From contig JANOWU010000311.1 in assembly GCA_031418035.1 (NCBI GenBank), forward strand, positions 1 through 39,444: a DNA stretch of 39,444 bases, written 5' to 3'. The notes below the pieces were generated by a model. It did no database searches. It was not told the DNA's origin and saw only the letters and a program-made list of their open reading frames with translations. The position numbers and the translations under genes are program-made. This document shows, in pieces, positions 23,143 to 31,594 of this stretch (the stretch's first letter is position 1; each line of letters starts with the position of its first letter). Source of the DNA: JANOYY01 sp031418035 (lineage in GTDB: Bacteria > Actinomycetota > Acidimicrobiia > Acidimicrobiales > JANYDT01).

Positions 23143-25385
23143 CCCTGTCCCTCGCCCACCGACGACACGGCCGCGTCGCCGGCCGGGACTGGCACGGTCG
23201 GGGCCGTTGCAATGACGTCGGGCACCGGCGGCGGCACCACCACCGTTTCCGCCGAACCGGAGGAACCCCCTGATCCGCCATCATCGGGCACGACCGTTTC
23301 CACGGCGTCGGCGCCCACCGATACGGGCGGCACAGAATCCGAGCCCGAAGCGGCGGCCGTTGTGGTCCGGCGCTTCCGAACCGAACCCGACGAACCCGAC
23401 GAACCCGACGAACCCGACCCTGCCCGATTCGAACCCTGGAGCAAGTCACCGGGATAGGACTTCACCGTCGCAAACGCGCCTGTTCGCTTCGGCACCGCAA
23501 CCGTCATCACCTTCGCGAACAGACGTGCCGGGAGCGTTCCCCCCGAAACTCGCACCCCGTGGACGTTGCTCATCGTGCGTTGTGCATCGGGGAACCCCAT
23601 CCACACCGCGGTGACGCAGCACTCCTTGGGCGTGTACCCGACGAACCACGCATCTCGGTAGTCGTTCGTCGTTCCGGTCTTGCCGGCGATCTCGCTTCCG
23701 GCCACCGCAGCCGCCCGCCCAGTGCCCTTCGAAACCACACCACGCAACACATTCGTGATGGTGTCGGCCTCCTCGACGGAAAAGGCTTCGACCGCTGTCG
23801 GTTCGTCGACGGGAAGGGATCGACCGTCAGCCGTCGTCACCGAGAGGACAAACGTAGGTGTACGCCGCATTCCGTGGTTCGCAAAGGTGAGGTACGCGTT
23901 CGCCATCTCCAACGGCGACACCGTGGACGTTCCGAGCGCAATGCTCGGAACGTGGACAAGCTCAGATCTCACGCCCGCCAACTCTGCAGCCTCGGCCACT
24001 CGATCCGGTCCCACCCCGTCCGACGTCACCGCCTGCGCAAAAATGGTATTGATCGAAAGACGCGTCGCATCGATCATGTTCGTGGTTCCGTAGGAATCGC
24101 CGTTCGTATTGCGAACCACCCAGTCGACCCCACCGTCCTCGGAAGGAATGGTGAGCGACGACGGACCGCGAAAAGCCGACTCCAGGGAGTACCCGTTGCG
24201 GACCATCGCGGCAAGCACGAACGTCTTGAACGTCGAACCCGCAGGCCTTCCTTCACCTCCCCCGTCTGTGCCGAGGGCCAGGTTCACCTTCGAGTTCGCC
24301 CATGAGCGTCCGCCCACCAGTGCCTTTACCCGCGCCTGATGATCGAGCACGACGACGGCCGCCGACGGGTCGGTGGCATCGGGGAGCAACTCGCGATACG
24401 CCGCATCGTATGCACGCTTTTGAACGGCGATGTCGAGTGATGTTCGCACCTTGAGACCCTGCGTCTGCACCACCTGCTCGCCGTACCTGGTGACCAGTTC
24501 CTTGCGAACAGCCTCCACGAACCACTGAGTGCCGATCGTCGGCTGATCGTAGATCGTGCCGCGAATGTTGCGGGGTCGCACCCCACCCTCGCCCACGAAT
24601 CCAGATGCCATCGCCGCATCCGCCTGACTCTGGGTGATCGTCCCGGTGGCAACCATCGCCGTGAGCACCGAGTCACGTCGACGTTTCGCCACATCCGGAG
24701 CCTTCAGTGCGTCGGTTCGCTCCGGACTTCGAATCAGCGCGGCAAGATAGGCCGCCTGCGGGAGATTGAGCTTCGAAACACCAACGCCGAAGTACGCGCG
24801 TGATGCGGCCTGCACGCCGTAGGCACCGCGCCCGAAGTAGATCGTGTTGAGGTAGCGCTCGAGAATTTCGTCTTTGCTCAACTTCTGTTCGAGCTTGACC
24901 GCAATCGCTGCTTCTTTGAACTTGCGGGCCATGGTGGCATCGCGTCCGACGTAGACGTTCTTCACGTATTGCTGCGTGATCGTGGACCCGCCCTGACGTC
25001 GACCACTGTGGCGGACGTCTTGCCACAAGGCGCGAGCGATACCCAGTGGATCGAGCCCGCGGTGCTTGTAGAAGCGTCGATCCTCCGCCGCCACGACGGC
25101 GGATCGCAACACCACCGGGATGTCGGCAATCGGCAGCACCTCGCGATTCTCACCCGCCGAGATCGCGGCGATCCTCTGCCCCTTCGCATCGAACAGGAAC
25201 GACGTCTGAACGGGAAACCGGTCGGGCGGAACAGGAGCAAAGCGCACATACAAATACCCAACACCTACAAGCACAACCAGGAACACAAGGCCTGTCAGAA
25301 CCAGACGGCGTATCAGCCGGCGAACGAATCCCCGACGCGGACGTCCAACGTGCTCGTCGTCGCCTCTGCGACTCCTACTTGCCAC
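23139..25385 (-). CDS. Class A penicillin-binding protein (transglycosylase and transpeptidase)
   Basis: A bifunctional peptidoglycan synthase of 748 residues. One N-terminal transmembrane anchor is at about 26-48. The GT51 domain has catalytic Glu101 in EDRRFYKHRG, GGSTITQQYVKN (132-143) and RYLNTIYFGRGAYG (177-190). The transpeptidase has the nucleophile Ser384 in STFK, SIN at 444-446 and KTGTT from 569. The C-terminus after about 660 is a low-complexity Gly/Ser then Pro/Val-rich tail outside the membrane. The start is taken as GTG 25385: no other ATG or GTG precedes the membrane anchor except the far upstream frame opening at 25472, and this one overlaps the DUF5318 stop by 11 bases. It polymerises and cross-links wall glycan. 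PonA1 of mycobacteria is the nearest named relative. Confidence 0.93.
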   Translation of the reverse strand: MASRSRRGDDEHVGRPRRGFVRRLIRRLVLTGLVFLVVLVGVGYLYVRFAPVPPDRFPVQTSFLFDAKGQRIAAISAGENREVLPIADIPVVLRSAVVAAEDRRFYKHRGLDPLGIARALWQDVRHSGRRQGGSTITQQYVKNVYVGRDATMARKFKEAAIAVKLEQKLSKDEILERYLNTIYFGRGAYGVQAASRAYFGVGVSKLNLPQAAYLAALIRSPERTDALKAPDVAKRRRDSVLTAMVATGTITQSQADAAMASGFVGEGGVRPRNIRGTIYDQPTIGTQWFVEAVRKELVTRYGEQVVQTQGLKVRTSLDIAVQKRAYDAAYRELLPDATDPSAAVVVLDHQARVKALVGGRSWANSKVNLALGTDGGGEGRPAGSTFKTFVLAAMVRNGYSLESAFRGPSSLTIPSEDGGVDWVVRNTNGDSYGTTNMIDATRLSINTIFAQAVTSDGVGPDRVAEAAELAGVRSELVHVPSIALGTSTVSPLEMANAYLTFANHGMRRTPTFVLSVTTADGRSLPVDEPTAVEAFSVEEADTITNVLRGVVSKGTGRAAAVAGSEIAGKTGTTNDYRDAWFVGYTPKECCVTAVWMGFPDAQRTMSNVHGVRVSGGTLPARLFAKVMTVAVPKRTGAFATVKSYPGDLLQGSNRAGSGSSGSSGSSGSVRKRRTTTAAASGSDSVPPVSVGADAVETVVPDDGGSGGSSGSAETVVVPPPVPDVIATAPTVPVPAGDAAVSSVGEGQG
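23383..23418. repeat. 9-bp microsatellite, four copies, in the PBP tail
   Basis: GAACCCGAC is repeated four times without change. On the coding strand it gives repeated Gly-Ser-Ser in the extracellular tail of the PBP. Units of nine bases keep frame, so copy-number change would alter tail length only. Confidence 0.85.
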
Positions 25386-25779
25386 TCGCCCGTCCGAGTT
25401 GGAACAGCTTCGACAGGTGATTCCATCGGCAGTTCGTACACACTTCCACCACATAGCACGTGTACGGACCAACCTGTCGGCGAAAGTCTGCGATCTCCGA
25501 AGCCTTCGTCACACAGCGACCAAAACTGGGCAGCCGTCCACCGAAGACGTAGCTCACATTCACGAGCGGAGCCTCTTCACAGATTGGGCACTCCTCGTCT
25601 TGTTGTGTGCCCACGTTCACAGCAGCACGGACCAGTTCGGGGTGAGCGTCGCAGATGTCCATGCGCGAAAGGCGGCCACGCTTGTGTTCGTTGATGAGGT
25701 GTCGACGGGCCAGTCGGTAGTCGACGGACCCAGGTTGGTCTTCGGTCGCTCCGCGAACACCGTCAGGTCGAAAGGTCAC
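25375..25779 (-). CDS. DUF5318 family protein
   Basis: A protein of up to 134 residues. VDYRLARRHLINEHKRGRLS, DICDAHPELVRAA, CPICEE, LVNVSYVFGG and VEVCTNCRWNHL are the hallmarks of DUF5318, an actinobacterial family whose mycobacterial member Rv0049 lies directly beside ponA1. The two CxxC pairs (CPIC, CTNC) suggest a bound zinc. Function is unknown, but the constant link to a class A PBP points to the cell wall or its coordination with growth. The start at 25779 is a GTG; the conserved region begins about residue 19, so a shorter form is possible. It lies 9 bases after the oxidoreductase gene and overlaps the PBP start. Confidence 0.87.
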   Translation of the reverse strand: MTFRPDGVRGATEDQPGSVDYRLARRHLINEHKRGRLSRMDICDAHPELVRAAVNVGTQQDEECPICEEAPLVNVSYVFGGRLPSFGRCVTKASEIADFRRQVGPYTCYVVEVCTNCRWNHLSKLFQLGRASGK

Positions 25780-25788
25780 CTGACAACG

Positions 25789-26415
25789 CTACCGGGCTAC
25801 GAGCACATCGCCGACGCGGCGACGGAAGTCCGCCCGTTGCTGCGGCGATGCCGTGTCATTTCCATAGAACGCCACCCACCGCACTCGGCATAGCGGATGA
25901 CACAGCACCCGAAGCCCTCGACGCACCAATTGCCGGCCCGGCTCGCCCTGCGCCATGTTCATACGTTTCGACGATCCGTGCGTAGTCACCACCACGATTT
26001 CGCGGATGTTCGTCAGGCCGCGCCGAATACGCTTTCGGTTCTCCGGGATCTCGTAGGCAACGCCGACCGCCCAAACACGATCGAGCCAACCCTTGAGCAT
26101 CGCCGGAAACCCCCCGAACCACGTCGGGTACACCAGAACCAACGAGGTAGCCCAACGCAACATCTCGACGTGATCCCGGTGAACTGCGGCTGTGTAGGTC
26201 CGGTTCTCCTTGTTGAGCCAATCCTGTTGACTGAGAAGGGGATCGAACGACTCGGCGTAGAGTTCGATCACACGTACTTCTCCGCTGCGCTTGCATCGAG
26301 ACTCGATAGCCGCTTTCGCAAGTGAACTTATGAAAGAAGCGTCGACGGGATGTGCGACGACGACGAGGGTACGTACCGGCGGTCGGGATCTCGTGGGGAT
26401 TCGAAGCTTCACCAT
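25789..26415 (-). CDS. Flavodoxin-fold NAD(P)H-dependent oxidoreductase, paralogue 2
   Basis: A 208-residue protein of the Flavodoxin_2 group (NAD(P)H:quinone oxidoreductase/KefF/MdaB-like). VVVAHPVDASFISSL is the FMN-phosphate loop, LVYPTWFGGFPAMLKGWLDR the typical flavin-site segment, and TTHGSSKRMNMA the second flavin loop. It is clearly related to the neighbouring gene upstream, over the whole length. Its ATG overlaps the upstream stop by 7 bases, with AAGGTG at a suitable distance. Members reduce quinones or other electron acceptors by two electrons in the cytosol. The natural substrate is unknown. Confidence 0.85.
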   Translation of the reverse strand: MVKLRIPTRSRPPVRTLVVVAHPVDASFISSLAKAAIESRCKRSGEVRVIELYAESFDPLLSQQDWLNKENRTYTAAVHRDHVEMLRWATSLVLVYPTWFGGFPAMLKGWLDRVWAVGVAYEIPENRKRIRRGLTNIREIVVVTTHGSSKRMNMAQGEPGRQLVRRGLRVLCHPLCRVRWVAFYGNDTASPQQRADFRRRVGDVLVAR

Positions 26416-26999
26416 GCTCCAAGCACCTTCGCCACCCGCTCAAGAAACAACTTCCGATCGGCGTCGCTCGAGCGATCCATGCCGTACATCCCCAACCAGG
26501 TCCGCCGACACCGGGTGTGTGCCATGAGTCGCACACAACGACCGATAGTTCGCCGTCCCCCATCAGACATCAGCGCAACATTGCGCCGCGACGACCCGTA
26601 CGTTGTGATGCCCGCGATGCGCCGAACGTTGGTCAGACCCCGCTTCACCTTGTTGGTCTTCTGATCGAGCCGGAACGCAACTCCGGGCACCATCACCCGA
26701 TCCAACCACCCCTTCAAGACTGCCGGCAGACCGAACCACCACGTCGGGTACACGAACACCATCGCATCCGCCCGAGTCACGAGTGCGGCGTGACGACGAA
26801 CATGCTCGGAGAGAATCGGTTGGTCGCTTTCGTAGGCGAGACGTTCCGCCGCCGACATCGCCGCCGCGAAACCCTCCGCGTACAGATCAATCCGGTCGAC
26901 AACATGGCCGTTTGCCTGGAGAGCTTCGACTGCCGCTTCGCAGATCGCATGATTGAAACTCCCCGGATGCGGGTGTGCCTGGACAACAAGGACCCGCAT
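26409..26999 (-). CDS. Flavodoxin-fold NAD(P)H-dependent oxidoreductase, paralogue 1
   Basis: A 196-residue protein of the same Flavodoxin_2 group. VVQAHPHPGSFNHAI is the FMN-phosphate loop with the usual Ser-Phe-Asn, VYPTWWFGLPAVLKGWLDR the flavin segment, and TTYGSSRRN the second loop. The loop keeps the family sequence better than the second copy, which reads VDASFISS. It starts 4 bases after the pcnA stop and overlaps its paralogue. A two-gene tandem suggests either a heterodimer or local duplication followed by divergence (inference). Confidence 0.85.
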   Translation of the reverse strand: MRVLVVQAHPHPGSFNHAICEAAVEALQANGHVVDRIDLYAEGFAAAMSAAERLAYESDQPILSEHVRRHAALVTRADAMVFVYPTWWFGLPAVLKGWLDRVMVPGVAFRLDQKTNKVKRGLTNVRRIAGITTYGSSRRNVALMSDGGRRTIGRCVRLMAHTRCRRTWLGMYGMDRSSDADRKLFLERVAKVLGAW

Positions 27000-27002
27000 C
27001 CC

Positions 27003-28427
27003 CTAGACCGGTTTTCCTTCCGAACGTTTGGCCCACCACGCGTCGAGGTGACGCTTCGCCTCGTCTTCACCGAGGGGTCCGTGCTCCATGCGAAGCTCGA
27101 GAAGCATGGCGAGTGCCTCACCGATATGACGACCCGGGCCCGATCCAAGGTGAACCATGACGGCGTTGCCATCGATGTCCGGACGAATCGAATCGATCTC
27201 CTCCTCCTCTCGTAGCTGCGCTATGCGCTCCTCGAGATCGTCCATCCGCTTCGCGAGGCGCTCGGCCTTTTTCGGATTGCGGGTGGTGCAGTCACAACGG
27301 GTGAGTTCATTCAACTTGTCGAGCAGCGGTCCGGCATCTCGCACGTAGCGACGAACCGCGGAATCGGTCCATCCCATCGAGTAGGTGTGAAACCGAAGGT
27401 GCAGCGCCACCAACTCGCTGATGTCGGACACATCCTCGTTGGAGTATTTGAGCGCCCGCAGACGTTCACGGGCCATTCGCGCGCCGACGATGTCGTGGTG
27501 GTGAAAGCTCACCCCGTTGGGTCCGATGGATCGCGTCTTTGGTTTTGCGATGTCGTGCAACAAGGCTGCGAGACGCAACACCCGGTCGGGGCTGGTGTTC
27601 GCGACCACGGCCAACGTGTGCGCCAGCACATCCTTATGGCGATGAATCGGATCCTGCTCCAACGCCATCGCCGGCAGCTCCGGCAAGAAATACGACGCAA
27701 GGTTCGTATCGACGAGGAACCACAATCCGGCGCTTGGATCCGGTGTCACCATCAACTTGTCGAGTTCGTCTCGAATCCGCTCGGCGGACACGATCGCCAG
27801 ACGTTCACCGAACTCGCGGACCGCGTCGAGCAGCTCGGCATCGGGCTTGAGCTCGTAGCCCGCGATGAATCGTGCCGCGCGCAACATACGCAGCGGATCG
27901 TCGGTGAAGCTCACGCTCGGCGACAGCGGCGTGCGAAGGACTCCCGACGCCAAGTCGATTGCACCGTTGAACGGATCGATCAACTCCAGTCCGAGCACGG
28001 AAAGCGCCATCGCGTTCACCGTGAAATCACGGCGTGACAGATCAGCGGCAATGTCACTCGAGAACTCCACCTCGGGCTTGCGTGAGTCGGGGTGATACGC
28101 CTCGGCGCGGTGCGTCGTCACCTCGATCGGACGGACCGGCCCATCGCCGCCCGACCCTCCTGGTCCCGTGCGCAGGAGCGCTCCGATGGTGCCGAACTTC
28201 TTCCCTACCGTCCACAGTGACTCCGGACGCATCGAGCGCAGAATCGCCTCTATTTCGTCCGGCGAGGCGTTGGTTGTGCAATCGATATCGGGGGCTGACC
28301 GATTTCGGCCGAGCATCGTGTCGCGGACGATGCCCCCGACGAGATACAGCGAAAACCCGCGAGCGTCGAAAGCCTCGGCCAACGGCCTGGTCTCGTCGAG
28401 GATCGACCGAAAGCGTTCTGGGACCAC
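27003..28427 (-). CDS. pcnA: CCA-adding tRNA nucleotidyltransferase
   Basis: A 474-residue class II nucleotidyltransferase. LVGGIVRDTMLG (29-40) with Asp47 and Asp49 forms the metal site, RRDFTVNAMAL (132-142) is the RRDF motif, DDPLRMLRAARF (176-187) follows, and an HD-type domain has HKDVLAHT (264-271) and LLHDIAKPKTR (289-299). It adds or repairs the 3' CCA of tRNA. The HD-containing form and the location beside DUF6049 and murJ are as in other actinobacteria (mycobacterial Rv3907c). It starts at GTG 28427 and heads a five-gene minus-strand operon running to the PBP. TAGCGT (28439-28434) 6 bases before the GTG may be a -10. Confidence 0.93.
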   Translation of the reverse strand: MVPERFRSILDETRPLAEAFDARGFSLYLVGGIVRDTMLGRNRSAPDIDCTTNASPDEIEAILRSMRPESLWTVGKKFGTIGALLRTGPGGSGGDGPVRPIEVTTHRAEAYHPDSRKPEVEFSSDIAADLSRRDFTVNAMALSVLGLELIDPFNGAIDLASGVLRTPLSPSVSFTDDPLRMLRAARFIAGYELKPDAELLDAVREFGERLAIVSAERIRDELDKLMVTPDPSAGLWFLVDTNLASYFLPELPAMALEQDPIHRHKDVLAHTLAVVANTSPDRVLRLAALLHDIAKPKTRSIGPNGVSFHHHDIVGARMARERLRALKYSNEDVSDISELVALHLRFHTYSMGWTDSAVRRYVRDAGPLLDKLNELTRCDCTTRNPKKAERLAKRMDDLEERIAQLREEEEIDSIRPDIDGNAVMVHLGSGPGRHIGEALAMLLELRMEHGPLGEDEAKRHLDAWWAKRSEGKPV

Positions 28428-28502
28428 ACTGCCACGCTACCGGTCATTTCCGCCGCAGAAGGTGCGCTTTGCAGGGTTCGCTCGGTCCTGACGGGCTCCC
28501 CC

Positions 28503-28508
28503 TATTCT
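28503..28508 (+). promoter_or_regulatory. Putative -10 element (TATTCT) for the acetyltransferase/murJ operon
   Basis: TATTCT ends 6 bases before ATG 28515 with no Shine-Dalgarno between, consistent with a leaderless transcript. The same hexamer sits 7 bases before GTG 38338. No convincing -35 is present, so another sigma factor or an activator may be involved. Confidence 0.35.
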
Positions 28509-28514
28509 CGTACC

Positions 28515-29366
28515 ATGCATCCGACGCAGTCAGCCCTGACGTCGCTCGCTCGCCAAGAAGCCTTTTCTTCACCCTCGCCCATTCCGCGAAGCCAGATCGT
28601 GCGACGAGACAACGCAAGCGTCATCGTCGAGTCACGCCACACGAACGGCGAAACCTGGGCGGTACTGATGCCCCAGCCAGGCTCACATGAACTCACCGGG
28701 CCCTTCATCGCATCGGCCACCGGCGTCGCCCGACAGCTCTTCGGTAGCACCATTCGGGTTGCGTCACCCGCGCTCTCTCCCGAAGAGTGCGAGGCCTATA
28801 TCGCCGCGGGATACCGGATCCGGACCAATCTGCATCTTCTCGTCGCGGACCTACGCAGGCCGTCGGTCGCCCGCGTCGCCCGATCGCATTCACCAGCGAC
28901 ACAGCTCACGACGTTTCGGCCCCGCGATGAAGCTGACGTGCTGGCCACAGACCTCGCCGCGTTCGGGGCCGGTCACGAGATGGACGCCCTTGAGCTCGCC
29001 AGCGCGTTTCGAGCGACGCCGTTCTCGCGTCTGCGCATCGCCCGTATCGGCGGCGAGATCGTGGGCTTCGCCCTTTTCGGCCGAGCAGATCGACGCGGCT
29101 ACCTCCAACGACTGGCGGTTCATCCTCGCGCCCAGGGACATGGACTCGGTCGGCAACTGGTCCTGGACGGGTTTTCGTGGTGCCGACGCCGGCGCGTTCA
29201 CCGAATTGTCGTGAACACCGAGCACGGAAACCTCCCTGCCCTTCACCTCTATACGGCGGTGGGGTTCGAGATGTCGCCGATGGAACTCTGCATCATGGAA
29301 CACACCGTGACCGGACCCACCGCAGGCCCGGACGACCCACACACGATCAAGGCGCCCCGAGCGTGA
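28515..29366 (+). CDS. GNAT-family N-acetyltransferase
   Basis: A 283-residue protein whose C-terminal half (about 135-265) is a GNAT domain. LQRLAVHPRAQGHGLGRQLV is the acetyl-CoA-binding motif A with RAQGHG-LG, and NLPALHLYTAVGFE is motif B. The N-terminal half has no family I recognise, apart from a GYRIRTNLHLLV segment that may be a second, degenerate GNAT-like lobe. The substrate is unknown. It takes the place that a Nudix hydrolase (mutT4) holds in mycobacteria between pcnA and the DUF6049 gene. Its TGA overlaps the GTG of the next gene (GTGA). Confidence 0.82.
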   Translation: MHPTQSALTSLARQEAFSSPSPIPRSQIVRRDNASVIVESRHTNGETWAVLMPQPGSHELTGPFIASATGVARQLFGSTIRVASPALSPEECEAYIAAGYRIRTNLHLLVADLRRPSVARVARSHSPATQLTTFRPRDEADVLATDLAAFGAGHEMDALELASAFRATPFSRLRIARIGGEIVGFALFGRADRRGYLQRLAVHPRAQGHGLGRQLVLDGFSWCRRRRVHRIVVNTEHGNLPALHLYTAVGFEMSPMELCIMEHTVTGPTAGPDDPHTIKAPRA

Positions 29367-31594
29367 CGCAGACCTTTTGGCGCTCGTGCGCAACAATCGG
29401 CCTTGCCTGCACGTCCCTCTTTCTGTCGGGTGCGCTGCGGCCCGTCGACGCCCAGGAATCCGCGGCGAAACCGACGATCACCCTCCTCGCCCAGAGGCGG
29501 GAGTTCACGCCGCCGACGACGTCGAGTGCCGCAGCCACAACGACCGTGGGTCAGTTGGGAACCGACTTCTTCCTCGTGGACGTGTTGGTCGAACAACCCC
29601 GCGAGCTCGACGGTGCGCGGATAACGGCCACGGTGTTTCAGCGAGTTCGGACCCGAGAGACGTTCCGCCAGGCCGCCGACAAGAACCAGTTCGGCTCACC
29701 GATCGGTTTCGTCAGCACGATGCCTGCGCCGATACGTGCCGGCGGAGCGGTGACGACCATTCGCATTCCGCTCGGCGATCCTTCCCAATCCTGTCCACAG
29801 TGCATCAAAGTCGGCGCGGGGATCTATCCGGTGTCGCTTGAGTTTCGCAACGGCGACGAAGAAACTCTCGACCGCTTCACGACGTTCCTCATTGCGTCGA
29901 TCGACGAAAGTCCGATCGCCGTCGCTGATCGGCTCCAGGTCGCACTCATCGTGCCGCTGCAGGCCCCGCCGTCGCTTCGCACCGCCCAAGACGTCGCACC
30001 TGTGCAATCGGCGCGTTCGCTGATCTCGATGGTCGAGGCATTGGCGTCCCAGCGACAGGTGCCGCTGTCGATCCTCGTCAACCCACAGAGCCTCGACCAA
30101 CTCGAACCGACGGACAACGAAGGCAAGGTCGCCTCGAACGGGTTGCTCGATCTCCTCCGCCTGGTCCTGACCGACCGCGAGGTGCTGTCCGGACCGTATG
30201 TGCGCGTCATGCCCGACATCGTCGACGCCCCAACGTTTCGGCCGTATCTTCGACAGCTCTTTGCGCTCGGAAAGACCTCCATCAAAGAACGCCTCACGCG
30301 TGACCCCATCGACGGAATCATGGTCGCGCCCACGCTCCTCAACTCCGATCAAACTCTCGACGAGCTCAACATCACCAAACTCATCGTCGGCGCCGATGCG
30401 CTCGAGGGTTCAGCCGACGATCTCCCTCTGGCGACGCCAATCATCGTCGACCCGGGTGCACGCAGCGGTAACGCCACGGCCGCCCGGCCCGCAGTCGTTC
30501 TCGACGACGCAATCGCCAAACGATTCATCAAGCACCTTCCCAACCGGCCGACGACGGGCGACGACCAGCTCCGAGCGCAGCACGTCATCGCCGAGTTGTC
30601 CCTGATCGAAATGATGACCAGCACGAGAGATGAGCGGGGACTTCCTCTCGCTGTTCCGCCCACCACCACGCAAGCGACCCTGGTCGCCGTACTCAACGAA
30701 CTGGCCACGTCGACCCGACTGTCGCCGGTACGCGTCTCACGTCTGTTCGACGCAGCGCCCCAACAAGATGATGCCGGAACGCCGGTGCTCTACACGCCAG
30801 CGTCCGGTGCGTCTGATTCCGGTGGACTTACCGTCAAACAGCGCACCGACACCATTGCGAACTATGCCGCAATAGAAGAGCGAAACACCGGGTACGCATC
30901 GCTGTTCGGCGCCGCCGGGCCCGACCCGCAGCAGGCAAGAACGTCGGCCGAAATCGCCAGCCTCCGGCGAGAAGCGGCAACTCTGCTCGCTTCGGACTTC
31001 AGCGAAGAACAACGAAGTGCTGCGACCGCGACACTTCGCACCGAGTTCAACCGACTCCTCGACCGGGTCGCGAATCAAAGTTCACGACGCGTCACCCTTA
31101 CCGCGCGGTCGCAGGAAGTTCCGATCTCGCTGGTCAATGACACCGGCCGACCCATCACGATCTCCGTGATCGTGGAAACAGAAAACGCAGAGCTCCCGCG
31201 AGCCAAGCGCGATCCGAAGGCACCGGCTCGACAGGTTCTGCAGGAACTCATCTCCATACCGGGCCGTGTCCAGGAGCATCCGGTGACGGTCGCTACCAAA
31301 GGCCCGGGGCGCTACTCCATGCTCGTACGCCTCCAAACGCCGAGCGGGTACGAGTTCTCCCGTACTCGTTTCACCCTGCAGGCCACGTCCATCGGTGCAC
31401 TCGGAAAGCTGTTGACCGCCGGGTCGTTGCTCTTCCTGGGAATATGGTGGCTCGTCACGATCTCGCGAAAGAACCGCAAACGCAGCGCACTCCGCCACCC
31501 CGCGAACCAGACGGAGTACACGGCGGGGTCCAACGAGGACCAAACCCCGGGGAGCTCGGCGAAACTGACCCCCCAACGGACGCATCGACGATGA
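29363..31594 (+). CDS. DUF6049 family secreted, membrane-anchored protein
   Basis: A protein of about 743 residues. The N-terminus is a signal peptide (IGLACTSLFLSGAL then PVDAQES), a long extracytoplasmic part follows, and one transmembrane segment lies near the end (about 680-702, LTAGSLLFLGIWWLVTI) before a basic cytoplasmic tail. This topology and the place directly upstream of murJ match DUF6049, the family of mycobacterial Rv3909. Function is unknown; by context it belongs to cell-wall precursor export. The start is GTG 29363, overlapping the acetyltransferase stop; the longer frame from 29177 lies inside that gene. Its stop overlaps the murJ start (ATGA). Confidence 0.85.
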   Translation: MTQTFWRSCATIGLACTSLFLSGALRPVDAQESAAKPTITLLAQRREFTPPTTSSAAATTTVGQLGTDFFLVDVLVEQPRELDGARITATVFQRVRTRETFRQAADKNQFGSPIGFVSTMPAPIRAGGAVTTIRIPLGDPSQSCPQCIKVGAGIYPVSLEFRNGDEETLDRFTTFLIASIDESPIAVADRLQVALIVPLQAPPSLRTAQDVAPVQSARSLISMVEALASQRQVPLSILVNPQSLDQLEPTDNEGKVASNGLLDLLRLVLTDREVLSGPYVRVMPDIVDAPTFRPYLRQLFALGKTSIKERLTRDPIDGIMVAPTLLNSDQTLDELNITKLIVGADALEGSADDLPLATPIIVDPGARSGNATAARPAVVLDDAIAKRFIKHLPNRPTTGDDQLRAQHVIAELSLIEMMTSTRDERGLPLAVPPTTTQATLVAVLNELATSTRLSPVRVSRLFDAAPQQDDAGTPVLYTPASGASDSGGLTVKQRTDTIANYAAIEERNTGYASLFGAAGPDPQQARTSAEIASLRREAATLLASDFSEEQRSAATATLRTEFNRLLDRVANQSSRRVTLTARSQEVPISLVNDTGRPITISVIVETENAELPRAKRDPKAPARQVLQELISIPGRVQEHPVTVATKGPGRYSMLVRLQTPSGYEFSRTRFTLQATSIGALGKLLTAGSLLFLGIWWLVTISRKNRKRSALRHPANQTEYTAGSNEDQTPGSSAKLTPQRTHRR

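Noticed and set aside
23424..23440. tRNA T-arm-like GGTTCGAATC on the minus strand
   Set aside because: The flanking bases do not form the five-pair stem, and the stretch codes for the PBP tail.
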